51,999 bases of DNA. It comes from JABMOW01 sp964409335. Its GTDB lineage: Bacteria > Fidelibacterota > Marinisomatia > SCGC-AAA003-L08 > JACNLC01. The DNA lies in assembly GCA_964409335.1 (NCBI GenBank), contig CAYPCW010000011.1:1-51999 (forward strand). Reading direction: 5' to 3'. Positions within the stretch are counted from its first letter, which is position 1; every line of letters begins with the position of its first letter. The notes under the pieces are model-generated. The model did not search any database. It saw only the letters and a list, made by a program, of their open reading frames with translations, and had not been told where the DNA came from. This document shows positions 27,626 through 35,754 of the stretch, in pieces. The position numbers and the translations under genes were made by a program.

Positions 27626-28484
27626 AACTTTATCCGAAATGGTACGTAATCGAAAAATCATTCAACTGTTGTCAATTATTCCTTTTTTTTTACCGGCACA
27701 GATGGATGACGGTAAACACGTCGAACATTATTCAGATGGAACAATTAAGTACAAGTCAACTCTGAAAAATGGGAAACTGAACGGAGCATTCATCTGGTAT
27801 TATAAAAATGGGAATAAAAAATTTGAACAGTATTATTCAGAGGGAATTGTAAACGGTTCCAATATTACCTACTTTGAACAGGGCGGTATCCGGATGATGG
27901 AGAGTTATCGACTTGGCATCAAAGATGGAGGATTCCGGACATATTTTCCAAATTACATACAGAAAAGTGAAGTACATTTCAAAAACGGATTAGAGCAGGG
28001 TAATTTTAGAGCATGGAATGAAGAAGGTACGCTTATTACAGAAGGGCTTTGGGCGGCTGGCAAAAAAGACGGAGTATGGAAATCCTACTATCCTTCGGGT
28101 GACATCATGTCAGAAAGAAATTTTAGAGAAGGTCTTCCTGAAGGTCAGTGGAAATATTATTTCGAAAACAGACAGGTCCAATCCATCGAAAACTACCGGC
28201 AAGGACTGCAGGACGGAAAATGGGAAGGATATTTTAACAACGGCTCATTAAAGTATATTGAGTATTTTGATGACGGGCAGTCTGAAGGAACCTGGATCAG
28301 GTATTATAAAACGGGAAAAGAACATCAGATAAAAAATTATAAAAATGGTATCCCGAACGGGTTATGGATCGAATATTATATTACGGGGATGACGAAGTCG
28401 GAAGGATATTATAAAGGTGGTAAAAAAACAGGTCTGTGGAGAATCTTTGATGAAAAAGGTAAATCGGTTCGGATTGAATATTAG
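27621..28484 (+). CDS. MORN-like (YwqK-type) repeat protein
   Basis: 287 residues. A short hydrophobic leader (IIQLLSIIPFFLPAQ) suggests export. The rest is about ten tandem repeats of roughly 23 residues with the pattern G-x-W-x-x-Y-Y-x-N-G-x-x-x-x-E-x-x-Y-x-x-G (for example NGKLNGAFIWYYKNGNKKFE and GWEGYF-like units). Such MORN-variant beta repeats are often labelled 'YwqK antitoxin', a name with little functional support. No toxin-like gene is adjacent. The start may be 27621 or 27639; neither has a clear ribosome binding site. Confidence 0.8.
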   Translation: MRTLSEMVRNRKIIQLLSIIPFFLPAQMDDGKHVEHYSDGTIKYKSTLKNGKLNGAFIWYYKNGNKKFEQYYSEGIVNGSNITYFEQGGIRMMESYRLGIKDGGFRTYFPNYIQKSEVHFKNGLEQGNFRAWNEEGTLITEGLWAAGKKDGVWKSYYPSGDIMSERNFREGLPEGQWKYYFENRQVQSIENYRQGLQDGKWEGYFNNGSLKYIEYFDDGQSEGTWIRYYKTGKEHQIKNYKNGIPNGLWIEYYITGMTKSEGYYKGGKKTGLWRIFDEKGKSVRIEY

Positions 28485-28510
28485 GTGTAAATTTATTGCG
28501 AAAGGAAAAT

Positions 28511-29971
28511 ATGAATAAACCACTGGATCAATCATTCGTTAATGCAAAAAATCTATTGAATAGTTCACCCGATATGATCATTGCCGTAGATACCGATCGG
28601 AAAATTATTGAGTTTAATGCGGCTGCTGAAAAGGTATTCGGCTATACTCGCGAAGAAGTTCTTGGGAGACATGTTAACATGCTCTATGCCGAACCCCAAA
28701 ATGGAAATATTATCCATAATATGACCATCGCCAATGGACATACCCGACAAGAGATTACCAATATCAAGAAAAATGGAGAAATTTTCACGAGTTATTTGTC
28801 CGCTTCAATTTTAAGTGATGTGGATGGTAATAATATTGGTGTGATGGGTGTTTCGAGAGATACATCTAGTATCAAACAAACCGAAGCACAATTAAGGGCA
28901 AGTCGAAAATACAGCCAGATTCTGATCGACTGCTCCATGGATATGATAATTGCGGTAGATATGAACCGAAAAATCATAGAATTCAACAAAGCAGCCGTGG
29001 ATACCTTCGGATTCCAACGGGAAGAGGTTTTAGGAAAATCGGTAAACATCCTGTATGCAGATCCGAATGAGGGCTTCAGGCTCCACCAAAAAACATCTGT
29101 ATCGGGCAGGGCTTTATCCGAGGTCCGCTCTCGGCGGAAAGGCGGTGACGAATTTATCAGTCTCATTTCCGCATCCCTACTGCATGACGAAACAGGTGAA
29201 CAGGTTGGCGTTATGGGAATTTCCCGGGATATTACTTCAGATAAACTCAGCCGTGATATTTTAAAAAGATCAGAAGAGAAACACCGCCTTATGTCTATCG
29301 AACTTGCCGAAGCCAATATAATGAAAGAACTCCTCCTTGATGTAATTACTCATGATATGAAAAATACACTCGGGACTTTAAACGGAATGGCCGAACTGTT
29401 ATTGAAAGAATATGGGAATAATGAATACATTAGCGTTATCGGTCAATGTACTTCCAATTTAATTGATATTATTGAAAATGCCTCTGTACTGACACAAGTC
29501 ACATTGGGGGAAGAGATCGAAAAAAGAAAACTGAACCTCTATACGTTGCTCTTGGACATTTCACAAGGATTTGTCGTTGCACTGGAATCCCAGGAAATTT
29601 CGTTGAACATGGAAATCGATCGGGATGTTTATATCCATGCGAATCCTATCATTTCGGAAGTATTTAAAAATTATATCAGCAATGCGATCAAGTATGCCGA
29701 CAGCGGCAAGAAAATTGTTATTACTGCGATACAGGAACGCTCAGGACTTACCGTTGAGGTGTGCGACTTTGGGGAAACGATCGAAAAAAAGCACTACGAG
29801 AGTATTTTTAATCGTAAGATCCAACTTGCAGGAACCGGAGAAAATGGCAGAGGGCTTGGCCTGGCAATTGTTAAAAGAATTTCAAATGCCCATTCTGCGA
29901 AGGTTGGAGTACGCCCAAATTTCCCAACTGGCAACAAATTTTATATTAAATTCCCAAATACATTATCCTAA
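28511..29971 (+). CDS. sensor histidine kinase with two PAS domains
   Basis: 486 residues from the ATG at 28511, preceded by AAAGGAAAAT. Two PAS domains with matching sequence (DMIIAVDTDRKIIEFNAAAE and DMIIAVDMNRKIIEFNKAAV) occupy about 10-120 and 135-250, evidently from a duplication. The histidine kinase core has His281 in THDMKNTLGTLNG, Asn391 in NYISNAIKYA, and the G2 box NGRGLGLAI near 445. The G1 box reads DFGETI rather than D-x-G-x-G-I, an unusual form. There is no membrane segment, so it should sense a cytoplasmic signal. Partners are probably the response regulators just downstream. Confidence 0.92.
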   Translation: MNKPLDQSFVNAKNLLNSSPDMIIAVDTDRKIIEFNAAAEKVFGYTREEVLGRHVNMLYAEPQNGNIIHNMTIANGHTRQEITNIKKNGEIFTSYLSASILSDVDGNNIGVMGVSRDTSSIKQTEAQLRASRKYSQILIDCSMDMIIAVDMNRKIIEFNKAAVDTFGFQREEVLGKSVNILYADPNEGFRLHQKTSVSGRALSEVRSRRKGGDEFISLISASLLHDETGEQVGVMGISRDITSDKLSRDILKRSEEKHRLMSIELAEANIMKELLLDVITHDMKNTLGTLNGMAELLLKEYGNNEYISVIGQCTSNLIDIIENASVLTQVTLGEEIEKRKLNLYTLLLDISQGFVVALESQEISLNMEIDRDVYIHANPIISEVFKNYISNAIKYADSGKKIVITAIQERSGLTVEVCDFGETIEKKHYESIFNRKIQLAGTGENGRGLGLAIVKRISNAHSAKVGVRPNFPTGNKFYIKFPNTLS

Positions 29972-30082
29972 TTCCACTGAATAAAAAAATTATATTAAAT
30001 ATTCTTAAATGAATTATCCTAACTTTATAATGATAAAATTCCACATTTTAATTAAACTCACAAAATTTTAGGACGCATAATA

Positions 30083-30466
30083 ATGGCAGATAATAATCAT
30101 AAACCGATGGTTCTTGTAGTAGAAGATGATATTCTTAACCGGAAACTCATGACTTTCTTTTTAAGGGAAAAGTATGAATTATGCTATGGAGCTTCCGTAG
30201 CGGAAGCAAAGAAAAATCTCCATAAATTTCATCCCAAAATAATATTACTTGACCTGTCACTCTTAGGGGGTGAGAATGGTTTGGACCTTTGTGATTACGT
30301 TTTAACATCTGAAGAATTCAAACACGTACCCATGATCGCCGTCACGGCGCACGCTTTTTCGAAAGACAGACAAATTTGTGAACAGGCCGGATGTGCTGCC
30401 TATTTATCAAAACCGGTGAAGCAGAATGAACTCCTCAAGATGATCGAAAAGCATCTTACCGTATAA
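30083..30466 (+). CDS. single-domain response regulator (CheY-like)
   Basis: 127 residues, receiver domain only. The acidic pair is in LVVEDDILN, the phosphoacceptor is Asp57 (IILLDLSL), Thr is in IAVTAHAFS, and the invariant Lys is in YLSKPVK. It has no output domain, so it must act by protein contact or as a relay to an Hpt protein. It lies 111 bases after the PAS kinase gene and 32 bases before a second receiver gene. Confidence 0.93.
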   Translation: MADNNHKPMVLVVEDDILNRKLMTFFLREKYELCYGASVAEAKKNLHKFHPKIILLDLSLLGGENGLDLCDYVLTSEEFKHVPMIAVTAHAFSKDRQICEQAGCAAYLSKPVKQNELLKMIEKHLTV

Positions 30467-30498
30467 CATTCCAATACCTTACGGCAGATTACTATCAA

Positions 30499-30882
30499 AT
30501 GGTCGATTCCAAACATCCTAATATCCTCGTGGTAGAAGATAATGAAACGAATATGAAATTTCTGGAATTTATATTGAAAAGGCTAGGACTTTCGTACAAA
30601 AAGGCATATACAGGCGAAGAAGCATTGGACTTGATAGGGAAAGAAAAGTACGCTTGCATGCTGTTTGATATTAATCTTGGGGACGGTATTTCCGGAGTGG
30701 AATTGATGGAGCGGGTGAGGGGAAACAAAAATTATAAAAAAACGACAATCATTGCCGTGACCGCTTATTTTGGCGATAGTTTTCAAACGGAGCTCATTGG
30801 GAGGGGATTTACAGATTATCTCGGGAAACCATATGTTTTAAATCAGTTGTGTGCCATGTTAAAAAAGTATCATATCCTGTAA
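30499..30882 (+). CDS. second single-domain response regulator
   Basis: 127 residues, receiver domain only. It has ILVVEDNETN, phosphoacceptor Asp57 in MLFDINLGDG, Thr in IAVTAYFG and Lys in YLGKPY. It is similar in size to the preceding gene but clearly diverged from it, so this is not a recent duplication. Together with the kinase and the Hpt gene it makes up a local phosphorelay set. Confidence 0.93.
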   Translation: MVDSKHPNILVVEDNETNMKFLEFILKRLGLSYKKAYTGEEALDLIGKEKYACMLFDINLGDGISGVELMERVRGNKNYKKTTIIAVTAYFGDSFQTELIGRGFTDYLGKPYVLNQLCAMLKKYHIL

Positions 30883-30886
30883 TAAA

Positions 30887-31186
30887 TCAATTTGAACCCT
30901 GAAGGACGTTATTTAACATATTTTCAAACTCCGGGATTAGGTTCATAAGTTCGTCATATTCTTCATCTCTAGCTGCAAACTCAATTTTCTTTCCAATTTC
31001 AGTAAATTCTGAAAATCCGTACCCCGCACCCGTCCCTTTCAGATTATGCCCAAACTTTCGAATGACCGGGAAATTTTTATCAACCATATGCGTATTGATA
31101 ATTTCTTTAATTGATGTATCAAGATATTCAAGATACTCTAAAATCAATGCTTTGAATTCCGGATCGTTAAACATCTCATAATCCAT
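30887..31186 (-). CDS. stand-alone histidine phosphotransfer (Hpt) protein
   Basis: 99 residues from the ATG at 31184-31186, which has AAGAGGG upstream; the frame is open to 31228 but the added residues are not typical. Hpt motif: FGHNLKGTGAGYGF with phospho-His47, in a four-helix bundle-like sequence. It converges on the second response regulator with four bases between the stop codons. An Hpt protein passes phosphate between receivers, which fits the kinase and two lone receivers next to it. Confidence 0.88.
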   Translation of the reverse strand: MDYEMFNDPEFKALILEYLEYLDTSIKEIINTHMVDKNFPVIRKFGHNLKGTGAGYGFSEFTEIGKKIEFAARDEEYDELMNLIPEFENMLNNVLQGSN

Positions 31187-31428
31187 AATACGCCCTCTTA
31201 AAATGTTATTAAATAAAATTAAATACAACTTCAGTCATCAATTCGAAATTATGGAAATATCAGTGAATTAAAAAAATTATTATTTTCCCTTTAATGTCAG
31301 TGGAATGAATTCATGATTAGACATTCCTGGACTGAACTCATCTTTCAGATAATGAAAATTCATCCTAAATTTCCCTTCCGTTATCAACGGAAGTTTCTCA
31401 TAACAAAACCAAGACAGCAGAGTAAAAC

Positions 31429-32535
31429 GTGTCATTAGTACCAGTTCATATACAAAGATTAATCGCTTATAAATCAGGAAAACCCATTGACGAAGTTAAA
31501 CGGGAATTTGGTCTGAACCATGTTGTTAAGTTGGCGTCGAATGAAAATCCCTCAGGTCCATCGCCTGCGGCACTCGAAGCCGTAGCTGCCAGTCTGGGCA
31601 GAACCCACCGGTATCCGGATACATCCGGATTTGAGCTTCGTTCTCTTTTAGCCGATCGATTTCGGTTAAAAATTGACAATGTGGTTTTAGGGGCGGGCAG
31701 TGAGGGTATCATGTCCACGATCATGCGAACGTTTCTGTCTGGCCCTGATGAGATTATATCTGCACAAAATTCTTTCATCGGATTTCGGGTGTTGGCAAAT
31801 GCCAGCGGCATGAAAACACACTGGGTGCCCATGAATGGCAATAGATACGATTTGCCCGCCATGGCTGACCTTATAAATGAAGATACAAAAATAATTTACC
31901 TGGCAAATCCCGATAATCCCACCGGAAGTTTTTTTACCATCGAAGAATTCGATACTTTCATGAACCATGTCCCTCAACGCGTACTGGTTATATTGGATGA
32001 AGCTTATTTTGAGTTTGCAGAAGCCGTTCCGGATTATCCCGATTCGATGCATTACCGATATGACAATGTGATCACATTACGAACATTCTCAAAAATTTAC
32101 GGACTTGCAGGATTTCGGGTAGGATATGGATTTGCCCATCCGGAACTGATCCAAAACTTAATGAAGGTTAAACTGCCATTCGAACCGTCGGTACCCGCTC
32201 AGGTTGCTGCCGTCGCCGCACTGAAGGATAGTCACTACCTCGAAAAATCTTTGGACCTGAACCAGACAGGCAAGGACCGGTTTGTGAATTATCTGAACGA
32301 CAGGCAGATTCAATTTATCCCATCCGTAACTAATTTTGTCACAATGGTCTTCCCGGACCCCGGATTTGCGGAATCCGTAACAGAAGCGCTGTTAAGGCGG
32401 GGTGTCATCGTGAGGCATTTAATTGGATTTGGCTGGCCGGCTTGCATTCGGGTAACGATTGGCACCGATGTTGAAATGGATTATTTTACATATCAGTTTG
32501 ATGAAATATTAACACAAGTAAACCTGGGAGTATAG
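31429..32535 (+). CDS. PLP-dependent aminotransferase of the HisC family, probably aromatic amino acid aminotransferase
   Basis: 368 residues from a GTG start. Fold-type I signatures: KLASNENPSGPSPAALEAV, YLANPDNPTGSFF, ILDEAYFEFAE, and the PLP lysine K222 in TFSKIYGLAGFRVGYG. By sequence type this is a histidinol-phosphate aminotransferase-like enzyme. Its position four bases before the 4-hydroxyphenylpyruvate dioxygenase gene suggests that it makes 4-hydroxyphenylpyruvate from tyrosine. Histidinol-phosphate activity cannot be ruled out. Confidence 0.85.
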   Translation: MSLVPVHIQRLIAYKSGKPIDEVKREFGLNHVVKLASNENPSGPSPAALEAVAASLGRTHRYPDTSGFELRSLLADRFRLKIDNVVLGAGSEGIMSTIMRTFLSGPDEIISAQNSFIGFRVLANASGMKTHWVPMNGNRYDLPAMADLINEDTKIIYLANPDNPTGSFFTIEEFDTFMNHVPQRVLVILDEAYFEFAEAVPDYPDSMHYRYDNVITLRTFSKIYGLAGFRVGYGFAHPELIQNLMKVKLPFEPSVPAQVAAVAALKDSHYLEKSLDLNQTGKDRFVNYLNDRQIQFIPSVTNFVTMVFPDPGFAESVTEALLRRGVIVRHLIGFGWPACIRVTIGTDVEMDYFTYQFDEILTQVNLGV

Positions 32536-32539
32536 CTTT

Positions 32540-33661
32540 ATGGCGATCATTACCACAGAATGGCGGGGAACGGAATATTTTCCATTGACCGACATCGCAT
32601 ATGTGGAATTTCTGGTAGGAAATGCCAAACAGGCAGCCTATTTTTACCGGTCTGCGTTTGGATTTCACCCTGTTGCATATTCCGGTCCTGAGACGGGTTC
32701 TACCGATTCTGTTTCCTACGTCATGAAGCAAAATAATATTGTTTTTATTGTTACAACACCCCTTAAACCTACCCTCCCGGCGACAAACTGGTTAAAAAAG
32801 CATGGTGATGGCGTGTATGATATTGCCCTTCAGTCCGAAAATGCGATGGCGGCGTTTCTCTCCTGCCTTAATAGAGGGGCTGTTTCCGCTGCTCCTCGAA
32901 TCGATTATACAGGTAAGGACGGACAGTATATCCGGTACAGTATCAAGACATATGGTGACACGATCCATTCTTTCGTACAGAATAAGGATTATCAGGGAAT
33001 CTGGGCACCGGGGTTTGAATCCATTGATATACCGCCGGTTTCGAGTGAAGATCTCCATTTAATCACAATCGACCACATAGTGGGGAATGTGGAGGAAAAT
33101 CGGATGAACCAGTGGGAAAAATATTATGAAAGAGTATTTGGATTTACAACTTTCGTCGTTTTTAATGAAAATGATATTTCAACCCAATATTCTGCCTTAA
33201 AAAGCCGCGTGGTAAGATCCAAAAACTGGAAGATTAAATTTCCCATTAACGAACCTGCCAAAGGACTCAAAAAATCTCAAATCCAAGAGTATCTGGATTT
33301 TAATCACGGTGCGGGTGTCCAGCATATTGCATTACTTACTGATGATATTGTGATGACCGTTAAGGCACTTCGAAAAAACGGGGTAGAATTTCTACATGTT
33401 CCGGATGCGTATTATGATGAATTACCTGCAAGGGTGGGGGAAATCAGTGAAATATTGGATGAACTTAAACCATTGAAAATCCTGGTGGATCGTGACGAAG
33501 AGGGATATTTACTTCAGTTGTTCACGAAACCCATTCAGGACCGACCGACTTTATTTTTTGAGATTATCCAACGGAAAGGCGCTCGTGGTTTTGGCCAGGG
33601 GAATTTTCAGGCGCTTTTTGAATCCATCGAACTCGAACAGGCAAAAAGGGGCAATCTTTAA
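32540..33661 (+). CDS. hppD: 4-hydroxyphenylpyruvate dioxygenase
   Basis: 373 residues. Converts 4-hydroxyphenylpyruvate to homogentisate with O2 and Fe(II). The iron ligands are visible: His179 (TIDHIVGNV), His262 (GVQHIALLTDDI) and Glu341 (LFFEIIQRKG). The C-terminal signature GFGQGNFQALFESIELEQ is textbook. It is the second gene of the tyrosine catabolic operon. The O2-dependent step implies at least partly aerobic growth. Confidence 0.96.
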   Translation: MAIITTEWRGTEYFPLTDIAYVEFLVGNAKQAAYFYRSAFGFHPVAYSGPETGSTDSVSYVMKQNNIVFIVTTPLKPTLPATNWLKKHGDGVYDIALQSENAMAAFLSCLNRGAVSAAPRIDYTGKDGQYIRYSIKTYGDTIHSFVQNKDYQGIWAPGFESIDIPPVSSEDLHLITIDHIVGNVEENRMNQWEKYYERVFGFTTFVVFNENDISTQYSALKSRVVRSKNWKIKFPINEPAKGLKKSQIQEYLDFNHGAGVQHIALLTDDIVMTVKALRKNGVEFLHVPDAYYDELPARVGEISEILDELKPLKILVDRDEEGYLLQLFTKPIQDRPTLFFEIIQRKGARGFGQGNFQALFESIELEQAKRGNL

Positions 33662-33681
33662 GCGATGGCCGGTGCGGAATA

Positions 33682-34833
33682 ATGCCGTTTTACAGACATC
33701 AGGGCATAACCCCGCCCAAGAGACATACGGCTTTCCGGCCAGAATCAAGTGCGTTGTATTATGAAGAGTTGATCAGCCGGGAAGGATTCAACAGCTTATA
33801 TTCCAATTTGTACCACCTGAAAATGCCCACAATCCTCGAACATGCCGCGGACTTTAATCCCATTCATCCAGGCAAGTCATCGACATTTACCGGCAACCAG
33901 CATGTATTTACGGCGCGTCTGGGTTCATCCGGGGATTGTATTTCTGCCCGACGACTCCTTTTTTACAATGCCGATCTCAAAATTCATAAAGCCCATACAG
34001 ATACTTCTATGGATTTTTTCTACCGCAATGGTCATTTCGATGAGTTGTTCTATGTCCAATCGGGGAAGGGTGTGTTACATACAAATTTTGGAGATCTAAA
34101 TTTTTCTGATGGCGATTATATTGTGATCCCCCGCGGTGTGATCTGGAAAATGCAGCTCCTTGTGAGTGCCCGGTTCCTGATCATTGAATCTTCGGGTCCC
34201 ATTGAGACTCCCTCAAAATACCGGAATCGGTTCGGACAACTTTTGGAACACTCACCCTATTGTGAACGGGATATCCGAACCCCCATCCTGTCCGCCCCGG
34301 TGGATGAAACCGGAAAATTCACGGTCAAAGTGAGGCTCTCCAACGGTATTCAGAATCTTGTGTATAGCACGCACCCATTTGACGTCGCCGGATGGGATGG
34401 ATATTTCTTTCCATGGATAATCAATATACGTGATTTTGAACCTATAGTAGGGAGTATTCATCAGCCACCCCCGGTCCATCAGATGTTTCAATCTTCGGGT
34501 TTTGTCGTCTGTTCATTTGTTGATCGTCTGTTTGATTTTCATCCGGATGCGATACCCGCTCCCTATTATCATTCGAATGTAGATTCTGACGAACTGATAT
34601 TTTATTCTGAAGGAAATTTCATGAGCCGTACCGGTATAGAATCAGAATCGATGACTTACCATCCCATGGGTCTGCCCCACGGACCACAGCCGGGGAAATA
34701 TGAGGGATCTATCGGAGTCAGATCAACCAGGGAGAGAGCCGTGATGATTGATACATTCCGTCCCTTAATCCTCACGGAAGGACTGGACGCGGTCCGGGAC
34801 GAGTCATACCCCATGAGTTGGAAAACAGATTGA
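33682..34833 (+). CDS. hmgA: homogentisate 1,2-dioxygenase
   Basis: 383 residues, shorter than the roughly 430-440 of proteobacterial and animal enzymes but like other bacterial variants. It opens the aromatic ring of homogentisate to give maleylacetoacetate. Iron-site signatures are APYYHSNVDSDELIFYSEG (His and Glu) and MGLPHGPQPG (His). The N-terminal beta-domain begins MPFYRHQGITPPKRH. It sits 20 bases after the hppD gene. Confidence 0.93.
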   Translation: MPFYRHQGITPPKRHTAFRPESSALYYEELISREGFNSLYSNLYHLKMPTILEHAADFNPIHPGKSSTFTGNQHVFTARLGSSGDCISARRLLFYNADLKIHKAHTDTSMDFFYRNGHFDELFYVQSGKGVLHTNFGDLNFSDGDYIVIPRGVIWKMQLLVSARFLIIESSGPIETPSKYRNRFGQLLEHSPYCERDIRTPILSAPVDETGKFTVKVRLSNGIQNLVYSTHPFDVAGWDGYFFPWIINIRDFEPIVGSIHQPPPVHQMFQSSGFVVCSFVDRLFDFHPDAIPAPYYHSNVDSDELIFYSEGNFMSRTGIESESMTYHPMGLPHGPQPGKYEGSIGVRSTRERAVMIDTFRPLILTEGLDAVRDESYPMSWKTD

Positions 34834-34884
34834 AACCATTTATTTCGCTCTGGACTTAAACCAAATCGTCCAAAAGGAACCAAC

Positions 34885-35754
34885 ATGGATTATCCATCGC
34901 TTATGAAAACATTTGACCCCGAAAAACTAAACCTGCGAACCAATTATCATTTGATGATTTCAGGAATTATCCCCCGGCCAATTGCGTTGGTAACCTCCAT
35001 TGATCAAGCGGGCCTGGTAAACCTGGCTCCTTTCTCATTTTATAATGGATTTGGCTCAAATCCCCCGATTGTTGGATTTTCTCCTGCATCCAGCGGAAGA
35101 ACCGGAAAATCAAAAGATACCTTACTCAATGTCCGGGAGACCGGGGAATTCACAATTTCGATGGTGACCTTCTCTATGATGGATAAGATGATTATCACCT
35201 CGCAGGAATTTGACAGGGATGTGGATGAATATATTGAATCGGGATTTTCAAAGCGGATTTCAGATGTTGTGACCCCGCCCTACGTTGCAGAATCTCCCTA
35301 CATCCTCGAATGTAAACTGTGGGATATTGTTGACCTTGGCGGGAAACCGGGCAGTGGAAACCTGATACTTGGAAAGGTTGTCCGTTATCATGTTTCTGAT
35401 TCAGTATTGGATAATGAAGATAGAATCTCCTCTCACAAACTGGATGCCGTTGGACGATTAGGCGGATCATCATATGTCCGGGTCAGAGATGCGATATTTG
35501 AGGTGAATCTGTCCTCGGGGATCGGATTTGCAAAACTTCCCGAATTTGTTCTCAATTGTTCTGTATTAACCGCCGATCACCTAAAAAAACTGGCATCTGT
35601 GGTAGAGATACCCTCTCCTGACCGCGACGGGTTGCAGTCACTGGATCTCCAACCGGCGATCGAATTAGAATGGCTTTGTCGAAAATTAATAGACAGTGGC
35701 GAACTTGTCCGGGCGTGGCAGGTCATTTATAAAATTGGGGAAAGATGTGTGTGA
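34885..35754 (+). CDS. flavin reductase-like protein (FMN-binding split barrel)
   Basis: 289 residues. The first 200 form a flavin reductase-like split barrel (ISGIIPRPIALVTSIDQAG, NLAPFSFYNGFGSNPPIVGF). The C-terminal 80 residues are an extension I cannot assign. AAAAGGAACC precedes the ATG. Its place between homogentisate dioxygenase and acetoacetyl-CoA synthetase implies a role in aromatic degradation, perhaps as the FMN-reducing partner of a monooxygenase, but no oxygenase partner is next to it. No maleylacetoacetate isomerase or fumarylacetoacetase gene occurs in this window, and this protein does not resemble either. Confidence 0.82.
   Translation: MDYPSLMKTFDPEKLNLRTNYHLMISGIIPRPIALVTSIDQAGLVNLAPFSFYNGFGSNPPIVGFSPASSGRTGKSKDTLLNVRETGEFTISMVTFSMMDKMIITSQEFDRDVDEYIESGFSKRISDVVTPPYVAESPYILECKLWDIVDLGGKPGSGNLILGKVVRYHVSDSVLDNEDRISSHKLDAVGRLGGSSYVRVRDAIFEVNLSSGIGFAKLPEFVLNCSVLTADHLKKLASVVEIPSPDRDGLQSLDLQPAIELEWLCRKLIDSGELVRAWQVIYKIGERCV

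Noticed and set aside
27621..28484. Antitoxin of a toxin-antitoxin pair, a common label for YwqK-like repeats
   Set aside because: No toxin-like gene is adjacent, and the protein has an export-type leader.
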